Positions 54,612 to 62,980 of a stretch of DNA of 64,000 nt are shown one piece after another. The stretch comes from Ottowia thiooxydans DSM 14619. GTDB taxonomy: Bacteria > Pseudomonadota > Gammaproteobacteria > Burkholderiales > Burkholderiaceae_C. Positions within the stretch are counted from its first letter, which is position 1; each line of letters opens with the position of its first letter. The stretch spans positions 127,353 through 191,352 of the forward strand of contig NZ_KE383942.1 of the NCBI RefSeq assembly GCF_000422885.1. The letters run 5' to 3'. The notes below the pieces were generated by a model that saw nothing but the letters and a program-made list of their open reading frames with translations, was not told the DNA's origin and did no database searches. The position numbers and the translations under genes are program-made.

Positions 54612-54914
54612 ATGCAAGTTAAAACCATCGCCCTCGCTTCCCTGTTTTCCGTCGTTCTGGCTGGCAACGCTTTCGCAGCACAACCTGCATCTGGCGAAGG
54701 CCCGCTGTTTCTGAACGAAGCACAAGCCGTCAGCACACTGACCCGCGAAGCAGTGCGCCAGCAAGCCATTGCCACTCCGCCCGCTACCGATGGCTACAAC
54801 GCTTTCGCAATCGATACCAGTGCGCACAGCGATGTCACCCGTGCCGCAGTGCGTCAATCGACTCGTGAAGCCATTGCCCATGGTTTCCACGTGAAAAGCG
54901 GCGAATCAGCCTGA
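54612..54914 (+). CDS. Small exported DUF4148-like protein, copy 2
   Basis: This 100-residue paralogue shares the whole signal peptide and early mature sequence with copy 1 (54278), including the untranslated AAAGGA region, but its middle (residues about 55-75) has diverged. The C-terminal segment TREAIAHGFHVKSGE is again conserved. The offset between copies is 334 bp. A strong terminator follows at 54956, so both copies are probably on one transcript. Confidence 0.82.
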   Translation: MQVKTIALASLFSVVLAGNAFAAQPASGEGPLFLNEAQAVSTLTREAVRQQAIATPPATDGYNAFAIDTSAHSDVTRAAVRQSTREAIAHGFHVKSGESA

Positions 54915-54955
54915 TTGCGCTTAAGGTGGCCTGGTAACGGGCCGCTTGAACAGAA

Positions 54956-54988
54956 AAACGAGATGCATGTCATCTCGTTTTTTTTGTT
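54956..54988 (+). terminator. Intrinsic terminator after the twin small genes
   Basis: AAACGAGATG pairs with CATCTCGTTT around a short loop and is followed by eight T residues. It also touches the 3' end of the convergent marR gene. Confidence 0.85.
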
Positions 54989-55446
54989 TAATCTGCGGAT
55001 TGAGCCTGAGCTTGCAAACGCCGGAGCACTGCATCCAGCGCGTCGGCCTCAGTTTGGGACAGTACCGACACCAGATCGCGATTGAGCGCCGCCACACGTG
55101 GCAGAAGGCGTTCATATAGCGCCAGACCTTTCTCGGAGAGGCGCAGCGGCACCTCTCTCCTGTCGCTTGGGCGCGGTTCGCGCACCACGAATCCCTTGAT
55201 CACTAGGCTGGTGACGGCACGAGAGGTTTGAGCGCGGTCCAGCCCCGTTTGTTCGGCCAGTTGTGAAGACTGCATGCCGTCATTTGAAGCCAGCTCCGCC
55301 AGCATGCGCCACTCCCGCCTTGTGACACCAAACTCCTCTTCGCACATTTGGATCACGGGCCGGCTCGCGCTGGCAGTCAAGCGCCAGAGGCGAAATAGCA
55401 GCATGTCATGCAGTTCTTGCGGTTGGGTAAGGCGTGAGGCGGGCAT
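54988..55446 (-). CDS. MarR-family transcriptional regulator
   Basis: The 152-residue regulator has the MarR winged-helix core (GVTRREWRMLAELASNDGM, SSQLAEQTGLDRAQTSRAV, GFVVREPRPSDRREVPLRLS) and flanking dimerisation helices. It is divergent from a Bug gene and probably controls it, with a carboxylate as likely effector. ATG 55446 is used; a TTG at 55464 is in frame. Confidence 0.92.
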   Translation of the reverse strand: MPASRLTQPQELHDMLLFRLWRLTASASRPVIQMCEEEFGVTRREWRMLAELASNDGMQSSQLAEQTGLDRAQTSRAVTSLVIKGFVVREPRPSDRREVPLRLSEKGLALYERLLPRVAALNRDLVSVLSQTEADALDAVLRRLQAQAQSAD

Positions 55447-55466
55447 CAGGGTATTCACGGGCAATG

Positions 55467-55481
55467 ATTGATTTTGTCAAT
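55467..55481. promoter_or_regulatory. Candidate MarR operator
   Basis: ATTGATTTTGTCAAT is a perfect inverted repeat (ATTGA, five bases, TCAAT) in the gap between marR and the Bug gene. MarR proteins commonly bind such palindromes at their own divergent promoters. Confidence 0.5.
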
Positions 55482-55538
55482 TCTTGGCTGGCACCTAAAG
55501 TCTTTGATTCTGTGATCCTTATTCACCGGAGACAAGCT

Positions 55539-56507
55539 TTGCTACGAAGAAATTTCGCGTACGCCGCCCTAGCCAGCGTGCTGGTCAGCCCACTGACTGT
55601 TCCCAACGCATTTGCCCAAGCCGAAGGGCCTTTGCGCTTTGTGGTTCCTTATGCCCCTGGAGGCTCCAGTGACCGCGCCGCGCGCATCGTGGCCGACAAG
55701 CTAGGCGCCAAGTTAGGCCAGACTGTGATTGTGGAGAACAAGACTGGCGCAGGCGGACGTTTGGCGGCTCAACAACTCAAGGGGCTGGCCGCCAACCAGA
55801 ACGTTCTCATGTTGGCCAACCCCGCCTTGGTGGTCGTGGCCCCGCTGGTGTTCAAAGACGCCGGCTACGATCCAGAAAAGGACTTTCAGCCGGTTTCCCA
55901 AATCAGCGACTATGAGTTCGGTTTGGCGGTGTCTACTGCGGTGCCCGTGAAGGAGCTGAGCCATCTGCTGGCCTGGTTGCGTGCCAACCCAGACAAGGCC
56001 AATTTTGGCGTACCGGCCACCGGCAGCCTGCCTCACTTCTTCGCTTTGATGACCTCTGAAAAAGCCAAGGTCAACGGCCAGGTGGTGGGCTACCGAGGCT
56101 CTGCACCGCTCATTAGTGATTTGATTGGCGGGCAACTGCCCGTCGCTTTTGACACGTTGGATACCCTGCTGCCTCAGTCTGAAGGCGGCAAGCTTCGTAT
56201 CCTCGCCACGTCGGGCGCCAAGCGCTCGCCATTTTCCAAGACGGTTCCCACCTACAAGGAGGCTGGGCTTGATCTCGTGGCCACCGGGTGGAATGCTCTG
56301 TTCGCACCGGCTTCCATGCCGCGTGAGAAGGTAGAGCGGCTGGGCAACGCCATCCGCGATGTGATGCTCGACCCTGATACCCAGCAGAAGTTTGTCGATG
56401 CCAAGATGACCCCCGTATCCAGCACATCAGCGCAAACCACGGCTATGCTCAAAGCCTATCGAGCGCAGTGGGCGCCGGTGGTGCAGAAATCAGGCTACCA
56501 GCCTTAG
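55539..56507 (+). CDS. Bug/TctC-family solute-binding protein
   Basis: The 322-residue exported protein is assigned a TTG start at 55539 because CGGAGACA lies just before it and the signal peptide (LLRRNFAYAALASVLVS, cleavage near AFA-QA) begins there. Longer in-frame ATG starts would run into the regulatory gap. Bug motifs are LRFVVPYAPGGSSDRAAR, VIVENKTGAGGRLAAQQL and LRILATSGAKRS. The usual PADGYT loop is replaced by LAANQNVL. Likely regulated by the adjacent MarR. A sulfatase gene follows after 57 bp. Confidence 0.9.
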   Translation: MLRRNFAYAALASVLVSPLTVPNAFAQAEGPLRFVVPYAPGGSSDRAARIVADKLGAKLGQTVIVENKTGAGGRLAAQQLKGLAANQNVLMLANPALVVVAPLVFKDAGYDPEKDFQPVSQISDYEFGLAVSTAVPVKELSHLLAWLRANPDKANFGVPATGSLPHFFALMTSEKAKVNGQVVGYRGSAPLISDLIGGQLPVAFDTLDTLLPQSEGGKLRILATSGAKRSPFSKTVPTYKEAGLDLVATGWNALFAPASMPREKVERLGNAIRDVMLDPDTQQKFVDAKMTPVSSTSAQTTAMLKAYRAQWAPVVQKSGYQP

Positions 56508-56564
56508 GATGACGAGGTGTCTTGGCATCAAGACGTTCAGGTTCGTTGCAGCCCCGAAATTGAA

Positions 56565-57899
56565 ATGACCCAAAAAAAGCGCCCCAACATTGTTTTTATC
56601 GTTGCCGACGATCTCGGTTTCGCAGACTTGGGCTGTTACGGCGGGCGTGATGCGCGCTTTGGCCGCGTTTCACCCGTGCTCGACGGGCTGGCCGAGCAGG
56701 GTGTGAAGTTCACGCAGGGCTACAGCAACTCGCCTGTATGTTCGCCCACCCGTTTCGGGCTGATGACGGCGCGCTGGCAGTACAGGCTACGCGGTGCAGC
56801 CGAAGAACCCATCAATAGCAAGAGCCGGGGCAGCACCACACTGGGCCTGCCGCCTGAGCACCCTACATTGCCATCCCTGCTCAAAGATGCTGGTTATCGC
56901 ACGGCGCTCATGGGCAAGTGGCATCTTGGCTACCCACCCGCATTCGGTCCGCTTAAATCAGGGTATGAGGAGTTCTTCGGCCCCATGTCTGGTGGGGTGG
57001 ACTATTTCACCCACTGCAGCAGCAATGGTTCGCACGATTTGTATCAGGGCGAAGCTGAGCAGGCGCAGGAAGGCTATTTGACCGATCTCATCTCCGAGCG
57101 CTCGGTCGATTATGTGCAACGCATGGCTCCGGGCGCGCGTGAGGGCTCCCCGTTTTTCCTCAGCGTACATTACACGGCGCCACACTGGCCCTGGGAAACA
57201 CGGGACGATGCTGCGCTGGCGCAGGAGGTTAAATCCAACCTTTTCCATTTGCATGGTGGCAACATCCATACCTATCACCGCATGATCCACCACATGGACG
57301 AGGGCATTGGCCGCATTGTGGAGACACTTCGCCATGAGGGGCTGCTGGATGACACCTTGATCGTCTTCACCAGCGACAACGGCGGCGAGCGTTTTTCTGA
57401 CAATTGGCCGCTAGTGGGCGGCAAGATGGATTTGACCGAGGGCGGCATCCGTGTGCCCTGGATTGCCCACTGGCCAGCCATGATTCGCCCTGGCGGTATC
57501 AGCGAGCAGCTGTGCATGACGATGGACTGGTCCGCCACCATGATTGACATCGGTGGTGCAACGCCTCACACCAACTACCCGCTGGATGGCGTGTCACTGC
57601 TTTCCGTACTTACCGATTCGCAAGCTAAGTTCCAACGCCCTCTGTATTGGCGAATGAACCACCGCGGACAGCGTGCATCGCGGGAGGGAGACTGGAAATA
57701 TCTTCGGGTGGATGGCAATGACTACCTCTTCAACATCCGTGCTGACGAACGCGAGCGCGCCAACCACGCTGATCGAGAGCCTGAGCGTCTTGCCGCGATG
57801 CGTGCCTCATGGGAAGCATGGGCCTCCAGCATGCCAGCTATCCCGCCAGACGCCACTGTGAGCCTGGGCTATTCCGTCAAGGACATGCCCCAGCGTTGA
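56565..57899 (+). CDS. Sulfatase (arylsulfatase family, Cys-type)
   Basis: The 444-residue protein has the sulfatase N-terminus NIVFIVADDLGFADLGCYGG (metal ligands D15, D16). It has the formylglycine signature C59-S-P-T-R63 and later LMGKWHLGYPP and FTSDNGGERF. The Cys must be oxidised to formylglycine for activity; no maturation enzyme is in the window. No signal peptide is visible, so it probably acts in the cytoplasm on an imported sulfate (or phosphonate) ester. The upstream Bug protein may import that ester. Confidence 0.92.
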   Translation: MTQKKRPNIVFIVADDLGFADLGCYGGRDARFGRVSPVLDGLAEQGVKFTQGYSNSPVCSPTRFGLMTARWQYRLRGAAEEPINSKSRGSTTLGLPPEHPTLPSLLKDAGYRTALMGKWHLGYPPAFGPLKSGYEEFFGPMSGGVDYFTHCSSNGSHDLYQGEAEQAQEGYLTDLISERSVDYVQRMAPGAREGSPFFLSVHYTAPHWPWETRDDAALAQEVKSNLFHLHGGNIHTYHRMIHHMDEGIGRIVETLRHEGLLDDTLIVFTSDNGGERFSDNWPLVGGKMDLTEGGIRVPWIAHWPAMIRPGGISEQLCMTMDWSATMIDIGGATPHTNYPLDGVSLLSVLTDSQAKFQRPLYWRMNHRGQRASREGDWKYLRVDGNDYLFNIRADERERANHADREPERLAAMRASWEAWASSMPAIPPDATVSLGYSVKDMPQR

Positions 57900-57908
57900 G
57901 CCTCTTTT

Positions 57909-58070
57909 AGTGCAGCGTTTCACGCTATCTGGCACATAAAAAGGCGTCTTTTCGGCCCTGGCAGCGTTGCAACTCCTCGCGATACCTCCGGGTATCACTG
58001 CGGCTTGCGCCTCGTCATGACCAAAAATCCATCCTTTTTATTTGTGCCACCAAGCATGAAACACTGCACT
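57909..58070. repeat. 162-bp palindromic element
   Basis: The ends are long imperfect inverted repeats: AGTGCAGCGTTTCACGC at 57909 against the complement ending at 58070, continuing through GGCACATAAAAAGG. The centre contains GCGTTGCAA...CTGCGGCTTGCGCCT, the same core as in the repeats at 11118 and 53601, although the arms are unrelated. It fills the gap after the sulfatase and may act as a terminator. Confidence 0.75.
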
Positions 58071-58193
58071 AGGGGGTTCCCCGACTGCCTTTGGTTTTTC
58101 TGGGTTATTGGCCCGCTCCCTGTTATTGTCCGGAATGGAAAAATAAGAGAAGCACTTGTGCAACGAGCTTCATAACCCTAAGGAGACAAACCA

Positions 58194-59258
58194 ATGAGAT
58201 CTTTTTCGTTGTCGGGCCACCTCAATTCAAGAGACGCGCCGCAGAAGAGCCGTACACCACAAGCAACGGAGCAGGGTGGGGACTCTTTCATCACGCGTCG
58301 GCAAGCTATTCTGGGTGCCGCCGCAGTGGCGTTGCCCCTGGGCGCAATCGGGCAATCCGCATGGCCTAGCAAGGCGGTGACGTTGGTGGTGCCGTTTCCT
58401 GCCGGCGGCGGGACTGATGCTTTCGCTCGGCCACTGTCGGCCCAGTTCTCCAGGCTCACGGGCAAAACCCTGGTGATTGACAACCGCGGCGGTGCGGGTG
58501 GCACTGTGGGCGCTTCCATAGCGGCTAAAGCCCCTGCGGATGGCTATACCTTGTTCATGGGCGGCGCTCACCACATGATCGCGCCCAGCATGTATCCCAA
58601 GCTTGACTACGACATCGAGAAGGATTTCGTGCCTTTGATCCAGGTGGCGAGCGTGCCGCAGGTGCTGGTGGTGAACCCCAAACACACGACGGCAGCGACG
58701 TTCAAGGAACTTCTGGCGCAGATCAAAAAAAGCCCGGGTAAGATGAACTATGCCTCGGCAGGCGCTGGATCAGTCCACCATTTGGCGGGCGAGTTGTTCA
58801 AGATTCAGACCAAGACGTTCATCACCCACATTCCCTACCGGGGTGCAGGCCCCGCGCTGCTGGATCTCATCGCAGGTAATGTGGACATGAATTTTGATGG
58901 ACTTGGTTCGTCCGCCGCCCATATCAAGGCTGGTCGAATCAAGGCTTTGATGGTGGCTGGCAAGCAGCGCAACCCCGCTTTCCCCGATGTGCCGTGTGCA
59001 GCCGAGCTGGGCTTGCCTGATTACAACGTCAGCACCTGGTATGGGATCTGGGCGCCCAAGGGGATGCCGGCCGATATGCAGAAAGCGGCCATTGAAAGTA
59101 TTCGTAAAGCGTGCCAGGCCGATGAAGCCAAGGCCGTATGGGCCGCGCAGGGTGCTGTCTTTCCTGATGTGGAAGGGCCGCAGTTCGCCACTTTGATATC
59201 TTCTGAGATTCAGCGTTGGGCGCAAGTGGTGAAAGCCTCTGGCGCCAAACTCGACTAA
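58194..59258 (+). CDS. Bug/TctC-family solute-binding protein with Tat-like signal
   Basis: The 354-residue protein has a long N-terminus with FITRRQAILGAAAVALPLG, a plausible twin-arginine signal. Bug motifs follow: VTLVVPFPAGGGTDAFAR, VIDNRGGAGGTVGAS, APADGYTLFM and IKALMVAGKQRNPAFPDVP. AAGGAGACA precedes the ATG. It begins an operon with an enoyl-CoA hydratase-like gene (12 bp gap) and a MatB-like synthetase, so a malonate-type acid is a reasonable but unproven ligand. Confidence 0.92.
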   Translation: MRSFSLSGHLNSRDAPQKSRTPQATEQGGDSFITRRQAILGAAAVALPLGAIGQSAWPSKAVTLVVPFPAGGGTDAFARPLSAQFSRLTGKTLVIDNRGGAGGTVGASIAAKAPADGYTLFMGGAHHMIAPSMYPKLDYDIEKDFVPLIQVASVPQVLVVNPKHTTAATFKELLAQIKKSPGKMNYASAGAGSVHHLAGELFKIQTKTFITHIPYRGAGPALLDLIAGNVDMNFDGLGSSAAHIKAGRIKALMVAGKQRNPAFPDVPCAAELGLPDYNVSTWYGIWAPKGMPADMQKAAIESIRKACQADEAKAVWAAQGAVFPDVEGPQFATLISSEIQRWAQVVKASGAKLD

Positions 59259-59270
59259 CTCAGTTGGAAG

Positions 59271-60074
59271 GTGGTGTTCGGAGTGTCAAGCCAAGTCTCA
59301 GGCGGTCAGGTTTTCTTGAGAGAGGAGGAGGGCGTGGCTATCGTCACGCTCTCGCATCCCGGCAAGTTCAACGCCATGTCTCGCAGTATGTGGCGCCAGC
59401 TACGCGAAGTATTCGCTCGGGTTCAGGCTGGTTCTGAATCGCGCTGTGTGCTCATAAGCGGCCAGGCTGGCCACTTCTGCGCTGGTGGCGATATCTCCGA
59501 ATATCCCGATTTCCGTTTTGATTCGGAAAGCCTGCGTGCCTTTCACGAGGACGATGTATGGGGCGGTCTGGAGGCCATGTTGGCTTGCGATGTCCCTATT
59601 GTTGCTGCGATAGAGGGCAACTGCATGGGTGCGGGGGTGGAGATTGCCAGCTGCTGTGATATTCGCGTGGCCTCTCGCTCCACCAAGTTCGGCGCCCCGA
59701 TTGCTCGACTCGGTTTTCCAATGGCGCCGCGCGAGGCGCAACTGGTGATGCGCGTGGCCGGTGAAGCGACTGCACGTGAAATGCTGCTGGAAGGGGCCGT
59801 GCTGGATTCCGGCGAGATGAAGGCGCGAGGCTTCCTACACGCTGTGCTGGAAGATGCAGAATTGGCGCCGCATGCCAGCGCAAGGGCGCGGCGCATCGCC
59901 AGCCTTGCACCTGAAGCTGCCCGCATGAACAAGCAGGCCCTCCGGGTACTTGGCGCAAACCCGCCAGGGGCGATTGAAAGGCTGCTGCCCAAGGCCTACG
60001 CCTATGCCGAAAGTTCAGAGCATCGCGAAGGCATCTCGGCATTCCTGAGCAAGCGGCCACCTAAGTTTTTTTGA
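59271..60074 (+). CDS. Enoyl-CoA hydratase/isomerase family protein
   Basis: The 267-residue crotonase-fold protein shows GVAIVTLSHPGKFNAMSRSM, GHFCAGGDISEYPDF (oxyanion-hole region), VAAIEGNCMGAGVEIASCCD and GFPMAPREAQLV. It is reported as a hydratase or isomerase acting on an acyl-CoA; the exact reaction is open. The frame starts at GTG 59271, with GTG 59283 an alternative better spaced from GGAAGG. It lies between Bug and MatB genes in a tight operon. Confidence 0.9.
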   Translation: MVFGVSSQVSGGQVFLREEEGVAIVTLSHPGKFNAMSRSMWRQLREVFARVQAGSESRCVLISGQAGHFCAGGDISEYPDFRFDSESLRAFHEDDVWGGLEAMLACDVPIVAAIEGNCMGAGVEIASCCDIRVASRSTKFGAPIARLGFPMAPREAQLVMRVAGEATAREMLLEGAVLDSGEMKARGFLHAVLEDAELAPHASARARRIASLAPEAARMNKQALRVLGANPPGAIERLLPKAYAYAESSEHREGISAFLSKRPPKFF

Positions 60075-60090
60075 TTTTTTTGCTTGAAGC

Positions 60091-61668
60091 ATGATGACCA
60101 ACCACAACCTCTTTGTGGCGCTGCGCGCCGGTTTCCCCGCTGATCTGGATGCTATTGCCGTCGAGACTGACGAGGGCCTTTCCTACTCCTGGCGCGATAT
60201 TGATAGCGCCACGGCCATGATCGCCAACCTGTTGCAATCTCTGGATATCGCGCCCTCACCGGATGGCGTGCCGCCCCGGGTGGCCGTGCAGGTGGAGAAG
60301 TCCGTCGAGGCCATGCTGCTGTACCTCGCTACATTGCGGGCAGGCTTTGTGTTTCTGCCGCTCAACACGGCATACCAAAGTGCCGAGATTGAATACTTCA
60401 TAGGAAATGCTGAGCCAGCCATAGTGGTGTGCTCCAGCAAAAACTTCAACTGGGTAAGCAAGCTTTCGTTCAAAGCCGGCGCGCGCCACGTGTTCACGTT
60501 GGATGAAGATCGTACGGGGAGCCTTCTTGAGCGCGCCGCTCATTTCAGCCCTCAACAAACGCCGGCTCCAAGGCGCGCCGATGAGTTGGCTGCCATTCTC
60601 TACACCAGTGGAACCACGGGCCGCAGCAAAGGTGCGATGCTCTCGCATGGCAACCTGCTGTCCAATGCGCGCGTGCTCAAAGACTATTGGGGCTGGGAGC
60701 GGGGCGATGTGTTGATCCACGCTTTGCCGATCTTTCACGTGCACGGTCTGTTCGTGGCCATTCACGGCGCATTGCTCAATGGCAGCAAGATGCTGTGGAT
60801 GGGCAAGTTCGACCCCCGGCGTGCAATAGCCGATATGTCCCGCGCCACGGTGTTCATGGGCGTGCCTACGCTTTATGTCCGCATGCTGGCTGAGCCATCC
60901 TTGAACCGCGAGCAAGCCGCGCACATGCGCTTGTTCATCAGTGGCTCCGCGCCGCTGCTGCTGGAAACCTTCACTGATTGGAAGGAACGCACAGGTCACA
61001 CCATCCTGGAGCGCTATGGCATGAGTGAGACCACCATGCTCACCAGCAACCCCTACCGTGCCGATCCGCGCCATAACAACCAGAGCGAGCGACGCGGAGG
61101 AACCGTTGGTTTTCCTTTGCCCGGCGTGGAATTGCGGGTGCTGGGGGACGATGGGAAGCCTGTGCCTACCGGAGAGATTGGCGGTATTCAGGTGGCGGGA
61201 GCAGGCGTTTTTGCCGGGTACTGGCGTATGCCTGAGAAGACCGCTGAAGAGTTCTCGTCTGACGGCTTCTTCAAAACCGGTGACGTGGGCCTGCAAGACA
61301 AGAGTGGCTATGTCACCATCGTGGGAAGAAGCAAGGACCTCATCATCAGCGGTGGCTACAACGTCTATCCGGCGGAGATTGAAGGCTACCTGAACGAGCT
61401 GCCCGGGGTCGCTGAGAGCGCCCTGGTGGGGGTGCCTCATCCTGATTTTGGTGAAGTAGGCGTTGCGGTGGTGATCGCCAAACCGGGTGCCCAATTGAAT
61501 GGGGAGGCGTTGCTGGCAGAGTTAAAAGCGCGCCTGGCTAACTTCAAGATTCCCAAGCGTTGCTTCATAGAAACCGAGTTGCCTCGCAACACGATGGGCA
61601 AGGTGCAGAAAAATCTGCTTAGAGAGCAACACAAGGGCCTGTTTGCAGGCGCAGCGCAGACGCCTTGA
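60091..61668 (+). CDS. Malonyl-CoA synthetase-like acyl-CoA ligase (MatB-like)
   Basis: The 525-residue AMP-forming ligase has LYTSGTTGRSKGAMLSH, PIFHVHGLFVAIHG, FISGSAPLLLETFTDW, ILERYGMSETTMLTSNPY and the C-terminal LPRNTMGKVQKNLL. The ERYGM-ETxM-TSNPY segment and a short, Arg-containing pocket region are typical of MatB, which makes malonyl-CoA from malonate. Together with malonyl-CoA decarboxylase (52219) it would yield acetyl-CoA. Methylmalonate or another short dicarboxylate is possible. It ends the Bug-hydratase-ligase operon. Confidence 0.87.
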   Translation: MMTNHNLFVALRAGFPADLDAIAVETDEGLSYSWRDIDSATAMIANLLQSLDIAPSPDGVPPRVAVQVEKSVEAMLLYLATLRAGFVFLPLNTAYQSAEIEYFIGNAEPAIVVCSSKNFNWVSKLSFKAGARHVFTLDEDRTGSLLERAAHFSPQQTPAPRRADELAAILYTSGTTGRSKGAMLSHGNLLSNARVLKDYWGWERGDVLIHALPIFHVHGLFVAIHGALLNGSKMLWMGKFDPRRAIADMSRATVFMGVPTLYVRMLAEPSLNREQAAHMRLFISGSAPLLLETFTDWKERTGHTILERYGMSETTMLTSNPYRADPRHNNQSERRGGTVGFPLPGVELRVLGDDGKPVPTGEIGGIQVAGAGVFAGYWRMPEKTAEEFSSDGFFKTGDVGLQDKSGYVTIVGRSKDLIISGGYNVYPAEIEGYLNELPGVAESALVGVPHPDFGEVGVAVVIAKPGAQLNGEALLAELKARLANFKIPKRCFIETELPRNTMGKVQKNLLREQHKGLFAGAAQTP

Positions 61669-61715
61669 ACACGGCAAATATGGACGCCCTCAGTGTTGTC
61701 TCTGGGGTGCCCTGT

Positions 61716-62978
61716 TCAAGCGGCCTTGTTCCGAAGACGCCGCTTCTTTTGCCAGATCACTAGACCGGTGAAGCTGAGCATGGCGACCAGACAGCCCACC
61801 AGGGTGACAAAAATCTGGAAGGGTCGGCCCCACAGCCCTGCGATATGCAGGGCTGTGATCCAACTGGTGAAGGTATCGCCACTTGCCGCGCCTGTAGGAA
61901 ACCATGTGCTGCGAAGCGCGCCACTATTGGCGTCGAAGACCACATGGGTTCGGCCGACCTTTTCTCGTACATCCAGGTTGGTGCGCACGTAGTAGCTGAA
62001 GATGGCTTTGCGCGTGTCGTAGTAGAGCAGGTCTTCCCGCTCAGTCGTGAACCCTTGCGCCAACGCCTGCTCAGACATCAGCTTTCGGCCAATAGTGAGA
62101 GCCTGGTTCCAATCGAGGCCTGGCTCGAGTTGGGCGCTGCCAGGTGCAGGCAGCGACTTCGCTGTTCCCTGGAATGGCAGGCCTGATTTTTTCATCGCGG
62201 TCTGATAGATGGGCGAGAGATTGAAAGCCACGCTGCTCCACGCGAAGACCAAAAGCATGGGCCAGATCCAGAGACCGCCAGCACGGTGCAGGTCGAAGTT
62301 TCGCTTATAGGCGCCGTCGTGCCATCGGATTAACCAGGATTTTTTCCATTTCACAAGCCATGGCCTTCTGGTTGATCCGCCCTGAGCTCGCCACATAGCA
62401 GCGTCATGAGAAGGATTCAGGCCACTCTTGGCTTTTCGCCCGGCGACCGGTAAGGTCAGCCAGAAGCCGAAAAAGCAGTCCAGCGTCCACAGTATCGCTA
62501 TCGCACCGAGCAAGACAGTCCCAATCGTGCCGAGCGCCAACGAATGGTGGAGACGGTATACGAAGGGCATGACATGCTTGGCGTCGAATCCGATGTCCCC
62601 AAGTACCCTGTCGCCCAGCACTTGTCCTGTGTAGGGGTGAACGAGAACCTGCAGCACGGGCTCTTCGGGTGCGCCAGGCTGACCTGGCCGGGCCACCACA
62701 TAGAACACGGCCGAGCGACCGATCGCCTGGCTGAGTGGTATGTGATTGACCAGCTTGTTGGGGTAGGATTTTTCAACTTGCGCGCGAAGTGCCAAAGGGG
62801 CCAGCGCCTGCTCAGTACCCGGCGCTGGTTGAGCCTTCAGGAGCGCGGGGCTTAGCAATGCATCCAGTTCCTCATACCAGGCTAAGAGGGCGCCGCTCAA
62901 CCCTGCAAGAAGCAGAAATCCGGCCATGCTAAGGCCGATCCAACGATGCAGGCTTGCGACCGCCGATCGCAGGCGCAC
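61716..62978 (-). CDS. PepSY-associated transmembrane (PepSY_TM) protein
   Basis: The 420-residue inner-membrane protein has four main transmembrane helices: SLHRWIGLSMAGFLLLAGLS near the N-terminus, one around FVYRLHHSLALGTIGTVLLG, one at LWIWPMLLVFAWSSVAF, and one near the C-terminus (FVTLVGCLVAMLSFTGLVIW). PepSY periplasmic parts lie between them. Such proteins often follow siderophore receptors and are implicated in ferric-siderophore reduction. GTG 62978 is chosen because it starts two bases after the receptor stop; a longer frame from 63062 would overlap the receptor. Confidence 0.87.
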   Translation of the reverse strand: MRLRSAVASLHRWIGLSMAGFLLLAGLSGALLAWYEELDALLSPALLKAQPAPGTEQALAPLALRAQVEKSYPNKLVNHIPLSQAIGRSAVFYVVARPGQPGAPEEPVLQVLVHPYTGQVLGDRVLGDIGFDAKHVMPFVYRLHHSLALGTIGTVLLGAIAILWTLDCFFGFWLTLPVAGRKAKSGLNPSHDAAMWRAQGGSTRRPWLVKWKKSWLIRWHDGAYKRNFDLHRAGGLWIWPMLLVFAWSSVAFNLSPIYQTAMKKSGLPFQGTAKSLPAPGSAQLEPGLDWNQALTIGRKLMSEQALAQGFTTEREDLLYYDTRKAIFSYYVRTNLDVREKVGRTHVVFDANSGALRSTWFPTGAASGDTFTSWITALHIAGLWGRPFQIFVTLVGCLVAMLSFTGLVIWQKKRRLRNKAA

Positions 62979-62980
62979 CG

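Noticed and set aside
60256-61494. A 412-codon antisense frame over the MatB-like gene
   Set aside because: It is a GC-driven mirror of a gene with clear ligase motifs; composition rich in His/Arg/Gln and no family resemblance.
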